Shown here: piece after piece, positions 9,501-16,809 of the stretch
How positions within the stretch are numbered: position 1 is the stretch's first letter
Layout of the letters: each line of letters opens with the position of its first letter
NCBI GenBank assembly: GCA_902459845.2
Contig: CABPSV020000416.1
Coordinates: 1-16,809, forward strand
DNA length: 16,809 bases
Source: Hepatocystis sp. ex Piliocolobus tephrosceles
Lineage: Eukaryota; Apicomplexa; Aconoidasida; Haemosporida; Plasmodiidae
Direction of reading: 5' to 3'
The notes under the pieces: generated by a model
The model's database searches: none
The model's input: only the letters and a program-made list of their open reading frames with translations
What the model was told of the DNA's origin: nothing
Made by a program: the position numbers and the translations under genes

Positions 9501-11679
9501 CACTAATCCATTAGATAATAACTTTTTAAAAAATATAAATGATACACAATGTTTTTGGTTAGAATATCAGTTAGCATTAGGTCATTTTAATCATCATCCA
9601 AATATTCATTTGAAAAAGAATATAAATTGGAAACAGTTATTCATATATAATTTCAATGAAGATGTAAAAAATAAAAACGACACAAAAACAAATGTTAACA
9701 ATGTAAACGTAATAAATGATAATAGTTCTGTTAATAAAAACTTATTAAATGATAAAGAAAAAAAACCTAATAACAGTGATAAACAGTCACAAAATAATTA
9801 CGAATTTAATTTAAACAAAAAGATAATGACAGAAAATAATAATATGGGATTATGTTTAAAAAATAAATTGCAAGATTATAATAAAGGATTATTTTATTTA
9901 CATCGAGGACATAAACAATTTCTTGATATACAAGAGGATCAGATGAGTTTTTATTTTTATGCATTTAGAAAATTATTATTAAGAACATATAGACATTTAT
10001 TATATATGTGCGGACATATTTTTTCTAGTAGGTATTACAGAAAGTTTGGAAAATTATTAATAAGAAGTTTATTATATATCTATGATACAGGTCTTATACA
10101 AATAAACGATTCAAATAAAAGTAACACAAAAAAAAAAAATAAAACTAATAAACAAAATGTACAGGAAGATGTAGAAATCTATGAACATATAAAAGAGTGC
10201 CCATTACAAAATGCAAAAATATACATGGACGCCTTTTTGTCACAACCTAATGTTGATATAGCGGTTCACGTGTTGAATTATGAAATTGAAAGAAGAGCAG
10301 GTATAAAAAAGAGGAACTTCTATATTTTGTACATGCACACATACGTACATACATACTCACATACATACTCCTATACGTTATATACATACTTACATACGTA
10401 CATACATACTTACATATATAAATGTGTGTGTTATTGTACTAGTAGACATATATGAGCCTATGTACGCGAGTATATATGAACGCATATTTCCTTACCGTGC
10501 ATATTTTTTTTTTTTTTTTTTTTTTTTTTTCTCATCTTATTTTAAATAATATTTTTACAGATAAGGACTACAACAAAATGATTGATATTATTTTAAAAAT
10601 TAAATCAATATTTCCTTATCACAGCTACCATTATAAACTAGCTCCATTGATTTCACATTACTTGTGCACAGGTTTGTTACTTGACTTCTTAAGAGCGTGC
10701 GATATGTATCCGTGTTTATTTGACATAATGTTATATGTATATGTACATAAGTATATGTATATAAGTATGTGTATATGAGTATGTGTATATATGTATATTC
10801 GCATGTTTTATTTTTCACAGTATTTGATGATGACAAAAGTACAAAACAAATGGACGAAATTACGTTAAAGTTAAACAAGTTACTAAACTTAAACCATACT
10901 ACATACAATAAAAATTTATTAATCAAGATAAGGAAACAGTATATAGAAGAGTATATAAATTTTATGAAGAGCAAAAATGGAGACTTAAACTATTATAAAT
11001 CAGGTAACAGGATTTATATTTCATTTTTCTTATTTTATGACGTACAAAAAATGGTAGTAATGTACGATCATTAACGTTATATTAACGTTATATTAACGTT
11101 ATATTATTATTTTATTTTACATTCTCATTTTCATTATTTTTTTTTTTATTTTTTTTTTTTTGTAGCACTGGAAATGTATATAAATTGTAATGAAAACATA
11201 GACGACGCGCTTTTAAAAGATAACAACTATATGGATCCTGTAAAAAACAAAATGAAAAAATGTTTTAAATTTTTAAAATTTTTAATGAAGAACGAAAATA
11301 AAAATCCAAAATTGGCTGAATTGTTAAATCGATTTAAAGTAAGACAATTTTTTTTTGCTTTTTTTTTTGTACATATGTACATGTTTCGAATAATTTTTTT
11401 TTTCTTATAGCTTGCATAACACTTATAGTTTGCATAGCCCTTATAGTTTGCATAACCCTAATAGTTTGCATAATAAAAATAAAAAAATAAAAAAAATACA
11501 ACGATTTTTGATTTTACATTTAATTGGTTTTGTTCATATTTAATTGGGTTTGTTCATATTTAATTGGTTTTGTTCATATTTAATTGGGTTTGTTCATATT
11601 TAATTGGATTTTTTTTTTCTTTTTTTTTTTTCAGACACAATGTAATAAGGCATTCCCATTAGCAACAGCCTTTCAATGA
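6586..11679 (+). CDS. NAA15: NAA15, auxiliary subunit of NatA N-terminal acetyltransferase
   Basis: TPR scaffold that anchors the catalytic subunit NAA10 near the ribosome exit tunnel for co-translational acetylation of nascent N-termini. My model has exons 6586-10300, 10561-10671, 10821-11003, 11166-11338 and 11635-11679, 1408 aa; the human protein is 866. Start is the ATG at 6586; an upstream in-frame GTG at 6577 lies in the leader repeat and is not used. Seen: N-terminal TPR helices (about 10-270) with GETLALKGYVLN and CWYLYGCLYKNYKNYNEA, matching human GETLAMKG and CWHVYGLL; LIRLFPLYF near residue 533; a second TPR block with DRYINSKTIKTCLKCGF near 945 and DTQCFWLEYQLALGHF after it; LDIQEDQMSFYFYAFRK near 1112; and a C-terminal CNKAFPLATAF, like human CHKLFPYALAF. 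Low-complexity inserts lie near 285-345, 605-860, 1025-1085 and 1174-1195. Exon phases are 1, 1, 1, 0 and all joins keep frame. The partner NAA10 is not in the window. Confidence 0.93.
8758..8832 (+). repeat. In-frame 15-bp minisatellite in NAA15, five units
   Basis: Five near-perfect GAAGATGACAAAAAT units encode EDDKN pentapeptides at residues 725-749. They lie inside the long insert that separates two TPR blocks. The acidic-basic pattern suggests a flexible charged linker. Confidence 0.95.
10301..10560 (+). other. NAA15 intron 1
   Basis: The donor is GAGCAG|GTATAA, and the acceptor is a run of about 28 T followed by ATTTTTACAG|ATAAGG. It is phase 1 and restores a GAT codon (ERRAD-KDYNKM). 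Its first half is rich in TACATACA-type repeats (about 10330-10420). The open frame runs on into the intron to 10455, but that part is only Tyr/His/Thr low complexity. Confidence 0.88.
10672..10820 (+). other. NAA15 intron 2
   Basis: The donor is GCACAG|GTTTGT and the acceptor is TTTTTCACAG|TATTTG. Phase 1 joining gives a GTA codon. The middle is rich in GTATATGTA-type repeats. The GTTTGT donor is slightly weaker than the usual GTAWRT. Confidence 0.82.
11004..11165 (+). other. NAA15 intron 3
   Basis: The donor is AAATCAG|GTAACA and the acceptor is a long T run ending TTGTAG|CACTGG. Phase 1 joining gives GCA and continues into LEMYINCNENIDDALL. Inside lie three exact 12-bp copies of TTAACGTTATAT (11071-11106), each carrying the palindrome AACGTT. 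Confidence 0.85.
11404..11475 (+). repeat. 18-bp tandem repeat carrying acceptor-like TATAG sites
   Basis: Four 18-bp units at 11404, 11422, 11440 and 11458 have the form CTTATAGYTTGCATARCM; the last reads CTAATAG and ends ATA. Each contains an AG preceded by TTAT or TAAT and followed by YTTGCATAA or TTTGCATAG. Confidence 0.93.
11521..11610 (+). repeat. 20-bp repeat with 40-bp alternating order in NAA15 intron 4
   Basis: Four 20-bp units (TAATTGGTTTTGTTCATATT and its G variant TAATTGGGTT...) start at 11521, 11541, 11561 and 11581, with a partial fifth. The T and G variants alternate, which implies a two-unit duplication. The array ends directly at the polypyrimidine tract of the distal acceptor. 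Confidence 0.93.
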
Positions 11680-11736
11680 ACTATGTTTATCTACCATTAG
11701 CAACAAATAGAAAAGTAAAAAAAAAAAAAAAAAAAA

Positions 11737-11808
11737 TACAGTAAATAAACAGATACAGTAAATAAACAGATACAGTAAATAAACAGATACAGTAAATAAA
11801 CAGATACA
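11737..11808. repeat. 17-bp minisatellite in the NAA15 3' region
   Basis: Four exact 17-bp units TACAGTAAATAAACAGA begin at 11737, followed by a four-base remnant TACA. The array lies about 58 bases after the NAA15 stop codon, directly after a 20-A run, so it is probably in the 3' UTR. Confidence 0.95.
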
Positions 11809-12484
11809 ACATAAAATAATATAAAATTAAAAGAAACATAATTAAATATATTACATGTTCATATATACACACTCCTAACATGAGTGCATCAAATAATAAC
11901 GTTGTTTCTTTTGTCTTTGTTTGTTTCGAAAAAACAAACATGCATATATACATGTGTTTATATATTCTTAATTTGCGTTATATACATATGTATATTTATA
12001 CATATTTTTTTAGTGCTGTTTATATAAGTACAATATCTTTGTAATATTTTTTTTTTCACAACTTAAAAAAAAAACATAAAAAATATTAGCTTTGTTAAAT
12101 ACGTATTTTACAAAAAAATAAATAAGATTAATAATGAAAAAAGATAGATAAATAGCTAGATTAATAATAATGTATTTATATCTATTTAAAATTAATCAAG
12201 ATGTGATAGCAAATGCATATAAAATATATATATAGATGTATATGTATATAGACGGACAAACACAACTATTCTTTTTTACATGCTCAATGCTATATAATAT
12301 TATGTACGCACATATTATACAAGAATAACGTATACACATGCGCCAATGTAAATTTCATCGGTACGTATACACATATACGTATATAAATATATTTACACAA
12401 TGTTGTGTGCTTATTAATTTCATTTAAAATATATGGTGCTTATAAAAATCAGTGGCGTGTAAAGCTCAAATTTATTTTTTATAA

Positions 12485-12486
<2 letters not shown>

Positions 12487-12533
<47 letters not shown>
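12487..12533. repeat. A run followed by (TA)n
   Basis: About 18 A are followed directly by a TA dinucleotide run of about 29 bases in the convergent intergenic region. Confidence 0.93.
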
Positions 12534-12538
<5 letters not shown>

Positions 12539-12672
12539 TGTAACAAACGTAACAAAAATAGAAACAATCATAGTATAATAATATTAGCAACAAAAACAAA
12601 GGTAGTATATAGTGCGCGTAAAGGGAAAAAAAAAAAAAAAAAAAAAAAAAACTTGGTAAAACGATTTTTTTC

Positions 12673-12823
12673 TTTTTTATGTCCCTTTTTTATGTCCCTT
12701 TTTTTTGTCCCTTTTTTATGTCCCTTTTTTATGTCCCTTTTTTATGTCCCTTTTTTATGTCCCTTTTTTATGTCCCTTTTTTATGTCCCTTTTTTTTGTC
12801 CCTTTTTTTTGTCCCTTTTTTTT
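12673..12823 (-). repeat. 13-bp minisatellite abutting the TFB2 stop codon
   Basis: GTCCC occurs eleven times at exact 13-base spacing (12681 to 12811). Units read CTTTTTTATGTCC or CTTTTTTTTGTCC on the plus strand, and GGACATAAAAAAG on the TFB2 sense strand. It starts at the base after the TFB2 stop, so it forms the start of that 3' UTR. The 12-mer ACGATTTTTTTC lies on both sides of the array (12661-12672 and 12826-12837). Confidence 0.95.
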
Positions 12824-13774
12824 TTACGATTTTTTTCGCACGTTTATCAACTCGTTTTTCAATTCTTTAATTTTTCCAATAACCTCATCTTTTGATTCAT
12901 ATGTACAACATAGATATTTTTCTTCCTGCATCCAACGATCAAACTCAACAGCATTTTTATTTATAGGCCACGGTGTATAATGTAATAAATAATTTTTACT
13001 GTTGGCCCATATAACAAGTTGTTGATACATATGTGGTAGAAATTCTTTTTCAAAGGATTTAAAAACAATTGCATCATCAAGTGTTAACCTATGTCTTTCT
13101 GCTTCCCATAATTTTAATTGAGTAATAACATTTACAGGTATAGTGCTTTTAAAATTAGTACTTTGTCTAGCATAAGATTCTAAAAATTTTATAATTTGAT
13201 CAGACGTAATATTTGAATTATATGCATTTAAAACACTTCTTCTTGTTAGTATACCTACAACCATATTAGGTGTTCTAGATTGTAGTTCGCATAAATGACT
13301 TAATATATTTATTTTTAATATGGAAGATGTATAGAAATATACTTTAAAATTACTTTGAACTATCAAACCTATTTCTAAGTTTGTATTGTCATTTATTTTT
13401 TTTTCTAAGTATAAATTTTTGTTTATTAGGTTTTCGTTTATTTTGTCTTTGTATTTTTCAGTAATGCACGTTTTTTCATTTGGATTGTTACTAAATCGGT
13501 TATTATTTGTTAACCCTGTTTCATTCGATTCTGATTTTTGCATTCCTTTTTCTTTCTCTTGTAGTAACATATAAGAATGAAAATGTTTATTAGTTAACAT
13601 TTTTTTTATAACTTCCCTATTATCGTTCATATTATTATTATTATTATATACACTATCAACTGATAATTCATTTAAAAAAGAAATATAATTTTGTATATTC
13701 AAATCATTTATAGTTAGTAGTAAAGTATAAGGAGTTGTAAATACATAATTATAATTATTATAATTATTATTATA

Positions 13775-13810
<36 letters not shown>

Positions 13811-14370
13811 GTTGTTGTTGTTGTACGGTTTAAAAAAAAGACCAATATGTATTCCAAATAAAATAAACTCTTTTTGGGCTGTAGTAAGATTTTCTAAAAA
13901 TAAAGGATGACTAATATTACATTGTGTAATGGATAAAATAAATAATAATGTTTCTTTAATATATTTTTCCGACTCATACTCATTTTTATTTTCATTTGTT
14001 ATGTAACAAGTATCACAGTAATAAGATATATTATTAATGTTATTACCATCAATTTTATTATAATAATTAATATAGTTATAATCTGATTCATATAAATTAT
14101 ATATATAATTATTGTCGTTATTGTTATTGTCGTTATTGTTATTGTCGTTATTGTTATTGTCGTTATTTTCATTGTTGTTATTTTCATTGTCTTTATTTTC
14201 ATTGTCTTTATTTTCATTGTTGTTATTTTCATTGTCTTTATTTTTATTGTTGTTATTGTTGCTGTTGCCATTTTTTGAGTCCCCCTTTTTATCATTTTTT
14301 TCGCCATCAGTGTCATTATTATTGTTACTATTGCTAGTCTTATTGTTATTGTTTAGCATAACTCTACTGA

Positions 14371-14418
<48 letters not shown>

Positions 14419-16216
14419 CGATACTACTAATTGTTTTATTAAAATAATTAATATTTTTACTCACATATTTCATTTTATCACTTGTGTTGTCTAAACTTGT
14501 CTGACTGCTTAGTCGACTATTTGTCTGACTGCTTGGTCGACTAGTTGAGGGGCTTTGTGACTCACTTTTTTTTTTTTTTTTTCTAAACTTAATGAACACT
14601 TCTTTAGCAAAATCAGTTACAAATCCGTTATCCAGAATTAACAAATATTCTAAAACTAATGATATAATTCTACTTCTTATATCTTTAAGAAACCATGAAA
14701 AAGCTTCTCTACTTATATTTATTGCTTTATTATTATTATTATTTATATCTTCTAAAAGAAAATTTTTACTTTTTAATACTTCGACTACACTATCACAAGG
14801 AGTATAAATAAAAGGTGTGTTGTTATTTGTTGTAGGAAAAAAAAAATCATTACTACTTTCTTCTTCTATATAACTATTTTCTGTATTATTTAAACTTTTA
14901 TAATATAAATCATTTTGTCTAAGTGCATATACTCCTTTCTGTTTTTTTTTTCTTCTTTTTTTTCTTTCATTATAACCTGGTTTTCCATATATAATATCAT
15001 GATTTATTTTATTTATATTGTCATTGGCACTAACACTGGAACTGACACTGGCATTGACACTGGCACTAGAACTGGCATTGGCACTTATATTATTATTGTT
15101 ATTTATATTTTTATATTTATTTTTGTTTATACAGTTATTATTATATAACTGATCATTTTGTTTTCCATATGGATCATATTCTTCTTCATCAGTAGCATTA
15201 TTCTCGTTGTAATCTTCGTTATTGTTATCGTAAGACTCGTTATTATCAAGTAAATCACTGCCCTCATATTCTTTCTCGTATTCTTTATTAGTATAATTTT
15301 TCTCATCATATATTTGTTTATCACGTGGTACTCTCCACTTTTCGTTTTTCATGTTGTCATTGTCATTTTTATTGCCATTACCATTGCCATTACCATTGCC
15401 ATTACCATTGCCATTACCATTACCATTGCCATATTTTTTTTTTTTCAAATAAATATCATTATTATAAAATGAAGTATAATTACTGCTATTTTCTTTATTT
15501 TTTGCATAGTTATCGTTACTTGGATCTTCAAAACTATATTCGTAATTTTTTTCTTTTGGATTTTTATTATTATTATTATTATAGCTAGCTACGTTATAAT
15601 TAGCCATGTTATAACTAACCATATTATAACTAGCCACGTTAATATTATCCGCATCGTTGTTGATCATATTATTATTACTCATATGGTTGTTATAAGTTTT
15701 GGGTGATGCTATGAAGTGTAGTAAGTTATTCCATTTAGTGTTGGCATATGTAGAAATTTCTTTTTTTGACGGATATAATTTTTTTTCAAATAATTTTTTT
15801 TCTTTTTCTAATTGTTCTTTAATATTATTATTAAATATAAAAATATTATTTTCATCATTTTTATAAATTTTGTTTAATAAAGTAAGTCGAAATTTTTCAT
15901 TAATAATATACTGATTACAACTATCTTTTTTAGTTTTGTTTTCTATTAAAATTTTTGCATCTACTAAATTTTTTATACTTTCACTTAATTTTTTAAAACA
16001 ATTTGGGTTTATCCACAATCGCATTGCCCTTTCTGATACAACTTGTTGAATAAATAATAATCTTGTTATTATAATTTGTTCTAATTCACCTAAAGAGTTT
16101 AATATTGTTTCGTGTGCCAGTGAATCTTCAAAAAATGTCCCCCACATCTTTTCATTTAGTTCCTTCATATAATCATAAATTTCCATATTTTCGATGTTCT
16201 TTCGTGTTTTCACCAT
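12824..16216 (-). CDS. TFB2: TFIIH core subunit Tfb2/p52 (GTF2H4 homologue)
   Basis: Subunit of the TFIIH core that binds and stimulates the XPB/Ssl2 translocase, acting in promoter opening by RNA polymerase II and in nucleotide-excision repair. It is a single exon of 1130 aa (human p52 is 462); the start is the first Met. Conserved blocks appear in family order: RLLFIQQVVSERAMRLWI (about 50-70); YANTKWNNLLHFIASP (about 156-172; human YAEERWEVVLHFMVGSP); AFSWFLKDIRSRIISLVLEYL (about 500-520); ETLLFILSITQ to GIHIGLFFKPY (about 750-795); FTTPYTLLLTI after an Asn run; and the XPB-binding C-terminal region with PNMVVGILTRRSVLNAY (about 982-998; human PNMVVAQVTRESV), SDQIIKFLESYA and LKLWEAERHRLTL. 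The extra length is Asn/Asp/Lys/Ser-rich inserts, including GN repeats (262-282) and poly-Asn (about 600-616 and 800-830). Convergent with NAA15. Function follows the family; no activity can be read from the sequence. Confidence 0.93.
13771..13825 (-). repeat. Poly-Asn tract in TFB2 with AAT-to-AAC switch
   Basis: Encodes a run of Asn within residues about 798-820, followed by an imperfect Asn/Tyr stretch. On the coding strand the first five Asn codons are AAC and the rest AAT. It interrupts the conserved segment between GLFFKPY and YVFTTPYTLLLTI. Confidence 0.9.
14112..14260 (-). repeat. Asn/Asp/Glu/Lys-rich tandem repeats in TFB2
   Basis: 15-bp units of type GTCGTTATTGTTATT (plus strand) encode NNNND. 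They lie next to diverged units encoding NENKD or NENNN, covering residues about 656-703. The stretch belongs to a large disordered insert (about 560-740) between two conserved Tfb2 blocks. Confidence 0.9.
14371..14418 (-). repeat. Poly-Asn tract in TFB2
   Basis: A pure ATT run on the plus strand encodes about 16 consecutive Asn (AAT) at residues about 600-616, between SSID and ISRV. Confidence 0.93.
15373..15432 (-). repeat. Gly-Asn dipeptide repeat in TFB2
   Basis: 6-bp units CCATTA/CCATTG (plus strand), often paired as 12 bp, encode about ten GN dipeptides at residues about 262-282. The tract lies in the N-terminal insert after the YANTKWNNLLHF block. Confidence 0.93.
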
Positions 16217-16809
16217 TTTTGTTTTTTTAATATTATTAATTATCTACGTATTCGTGTGTGATGTGTGTCTGTACAGTTTTTTTTATTTTTACCACCTTCG
16301 TGATTTATGCGATTGCTATTGTATTTTATCACTACTTTTATTTTATCGCTACTTTATTTTGTCACTACTTTATTTTGTCACTACTTTATTTTGTCACTAC
16401 TTTATTTTGTCACTACTTTATTTTGTCACTACTTTTATTTTATCACTACTTTTATTTTATCGCTACTTTTATTTTATCACTACTTTATTTTGTCACTACT
16501 TTATTTTGTCACTACTTTTATTTTATCACTACTTTTATTTTGTCACTACTTTTATTTTATCGCTACTTTATTTTGTCACTACTTTATTTTGTCACTACTT
16601 TTATTTTATCGCTACTTTATTTTATCACTACTTTTATTTTATCACTACTTTATTTTGTCACTACTTTATTTTGTCACTACTTTTATTTTATCACTACTTT
16701 ATTTTGTCACTACTTTATTTTGTCACTACTTTATTTTGTCACTACTTTATTTTGTCACTACTTTTATTTTATCACTACTTTTATTTTATCACTACTTTAT
16801 TTTGTCACT
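16217..16809 (-). promoter_or_regulatory. Upstream region of TFB2
   Basis: No gene seen. About 95 bases of unique AT-rich sequence lie between the TFB2 start codon and the 16/17-bp array that fills the rest of the window. Promoter or 5' leader role is inferred from position. Confidence 0.6.
16312..16809 (-). repeat. 16/17-bp array upstream of TFB2, running off the window
   Basis: About 29 full units plus a partial one. In the TFB2 sense direction they read GTAGTGACAAAATAAA (16 bp), GTAGTGATAAAATAAAA (17 bp) or GTAGCGATAAAATAAAA (17 bp). The 16-bp length mostly goes with the GAC variant and the 17-bp length with GAT, with a few exceptions. The array continues past the window end, so its true size is unknown. 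The unit nearest the gene degenerates into GATAAAATACAATAGCAAT. Confidence 0.95.

Larger units (their letters stand above)
11339..11634 (+). other. NAA15 intron 4, with alternative proximal acceptors
   Basis: The donor is TTTAAA|GTAAGA, phase 0. The preferred acceptor is the T-rich ...TTTCAG|ACACAA ending at 11634, because the resulting tail TQCNKAFPLATAFQ matches the conserved C-terminus of NAA15. A proximal acceptor, TTTCTTATAG|CTTGCATAA ending at 11410, would make a 72-nt intron and a two-codon tail (Leu-Ala-stop). The intron holds two minisatellites, at 11404-11475 and 11521-11610. Confidence 0.75.
11680..12823. other. Convergent intergenic region between NAA15 and TFB2
   Basis: Should contain both 3' UTRs and terminators. 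I see no gene. Content: an A run (11717-11736), a 17-bp array (11737-11808), an A run plus (TA)n (12487-12533), an A run (12626-12651) and a 13-bp array touching the TFB2 stop. The rest is AT-rich with scattered TATATGTA and ACATATA motifs. Open frames here are repeat artefacts. Confidence 0.75.

Noticed and set aside
10452..11410. Separate small genes after the long NAA15 frame
   Set aside because: These frames contain NAA15 exons 2-4 plus translated intron sequence; canonical splice sites with matching phases join them to the main gene.
11440..11610. Telomere-like words (AACCCTAA, GGGTTTG)
   Set aside because: They are single words inside 18- and 20-bp repeats, not tandem GGGTTYA, and lie within an intron.
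12653..12980. Plus-strand Phe/Leu/Pro-rich open frames
   Set aside because: They translate the 13-bp array and the antisense of TFB2 and have no independent support.
14112..14447. Leu/Ser-rich plus-strand frame resembling a membrane protein
   Set aside because: It is the antisense reading of Asn/Asp codon repeats in TFB2.
16312..16809. CRISPR-like array
   Set aside because: Units are directly adjacent with no unique spacers, in a eukaryotic AT-rich context; it is a minisatellite.

Overview
The window comes from the nuclear genome of an apicomplexan, almost certainly a Plasmodium species. The evidence is extreme A+T richness, long poly(A)/poly(T) and (AT)n runs between genes, small T-rich introns, and three conserved eukaryotic or organellar genes swollen by Asn/Lys/Asp-rich low-complexity inserts. 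I cannot name the species from sequence alone. There are no prokaryotic-type operons, tRNA or rRNA genes, CRISPR arrays or recognisable transposons.

Layout. Positions 1-1295 are non-coding, downstream of the first gene. Positions 1296-4661 (minus) hold a three-exon MnmG/GidA tRNA-U34 modification enzyme; a short first exon supplies a signal peptide plus basic stretch that looks like bipartite apicoplast targeting. Positions 4662-6585 are a divergent promoter region with a TTGTACAA-based minisatellite, a 73-nt T run and an (AT)n tract. Positions 6586-11679 (plus) hold a five-exon NAA15, the ribosome-binding auxiliary subunit of the NatA N-terminal acetyltransferase. Positions 11680-12823 are a convergent intergenic region with two minisatellites. 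Positions 12824-16216 (minus) hold an intronless Tfb2/p52 (GTF2H4) subunit of TFIIH. Positions 16217-16809 are its upstream region, dominated by a 16/17-bp array that runs off the window.

The three genes are housekeeping genes for separate processes: organellar tRNA wobble modification, co-translational protein acetylation, and transcription/nucleotide-excision repair. Nothing suggests they act as one pathway. I rebuilt the exon joins by hand from splice consensus, reading-frame phase and family conservation; all joins keep frame, giving about 968, 1408 and 1130 residues.

The unusual content is mostly in the non-coding DNA and gene ends. A related GTAG(C/T)(A/G)A(T/C)AAAATAA repeat lies in sense orientation in front of both NAA15 and TFB2, and the NAA15 start codon sits directly after its last degenerate unit. 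The last NAA15 intron holds four tandem 18-bp units, each with an acceptor-like TTATAG/TAATAG followed in frame by a stop, so any of them would give nearly the same truncated C-terminus. I found no clear new multi-gene system.
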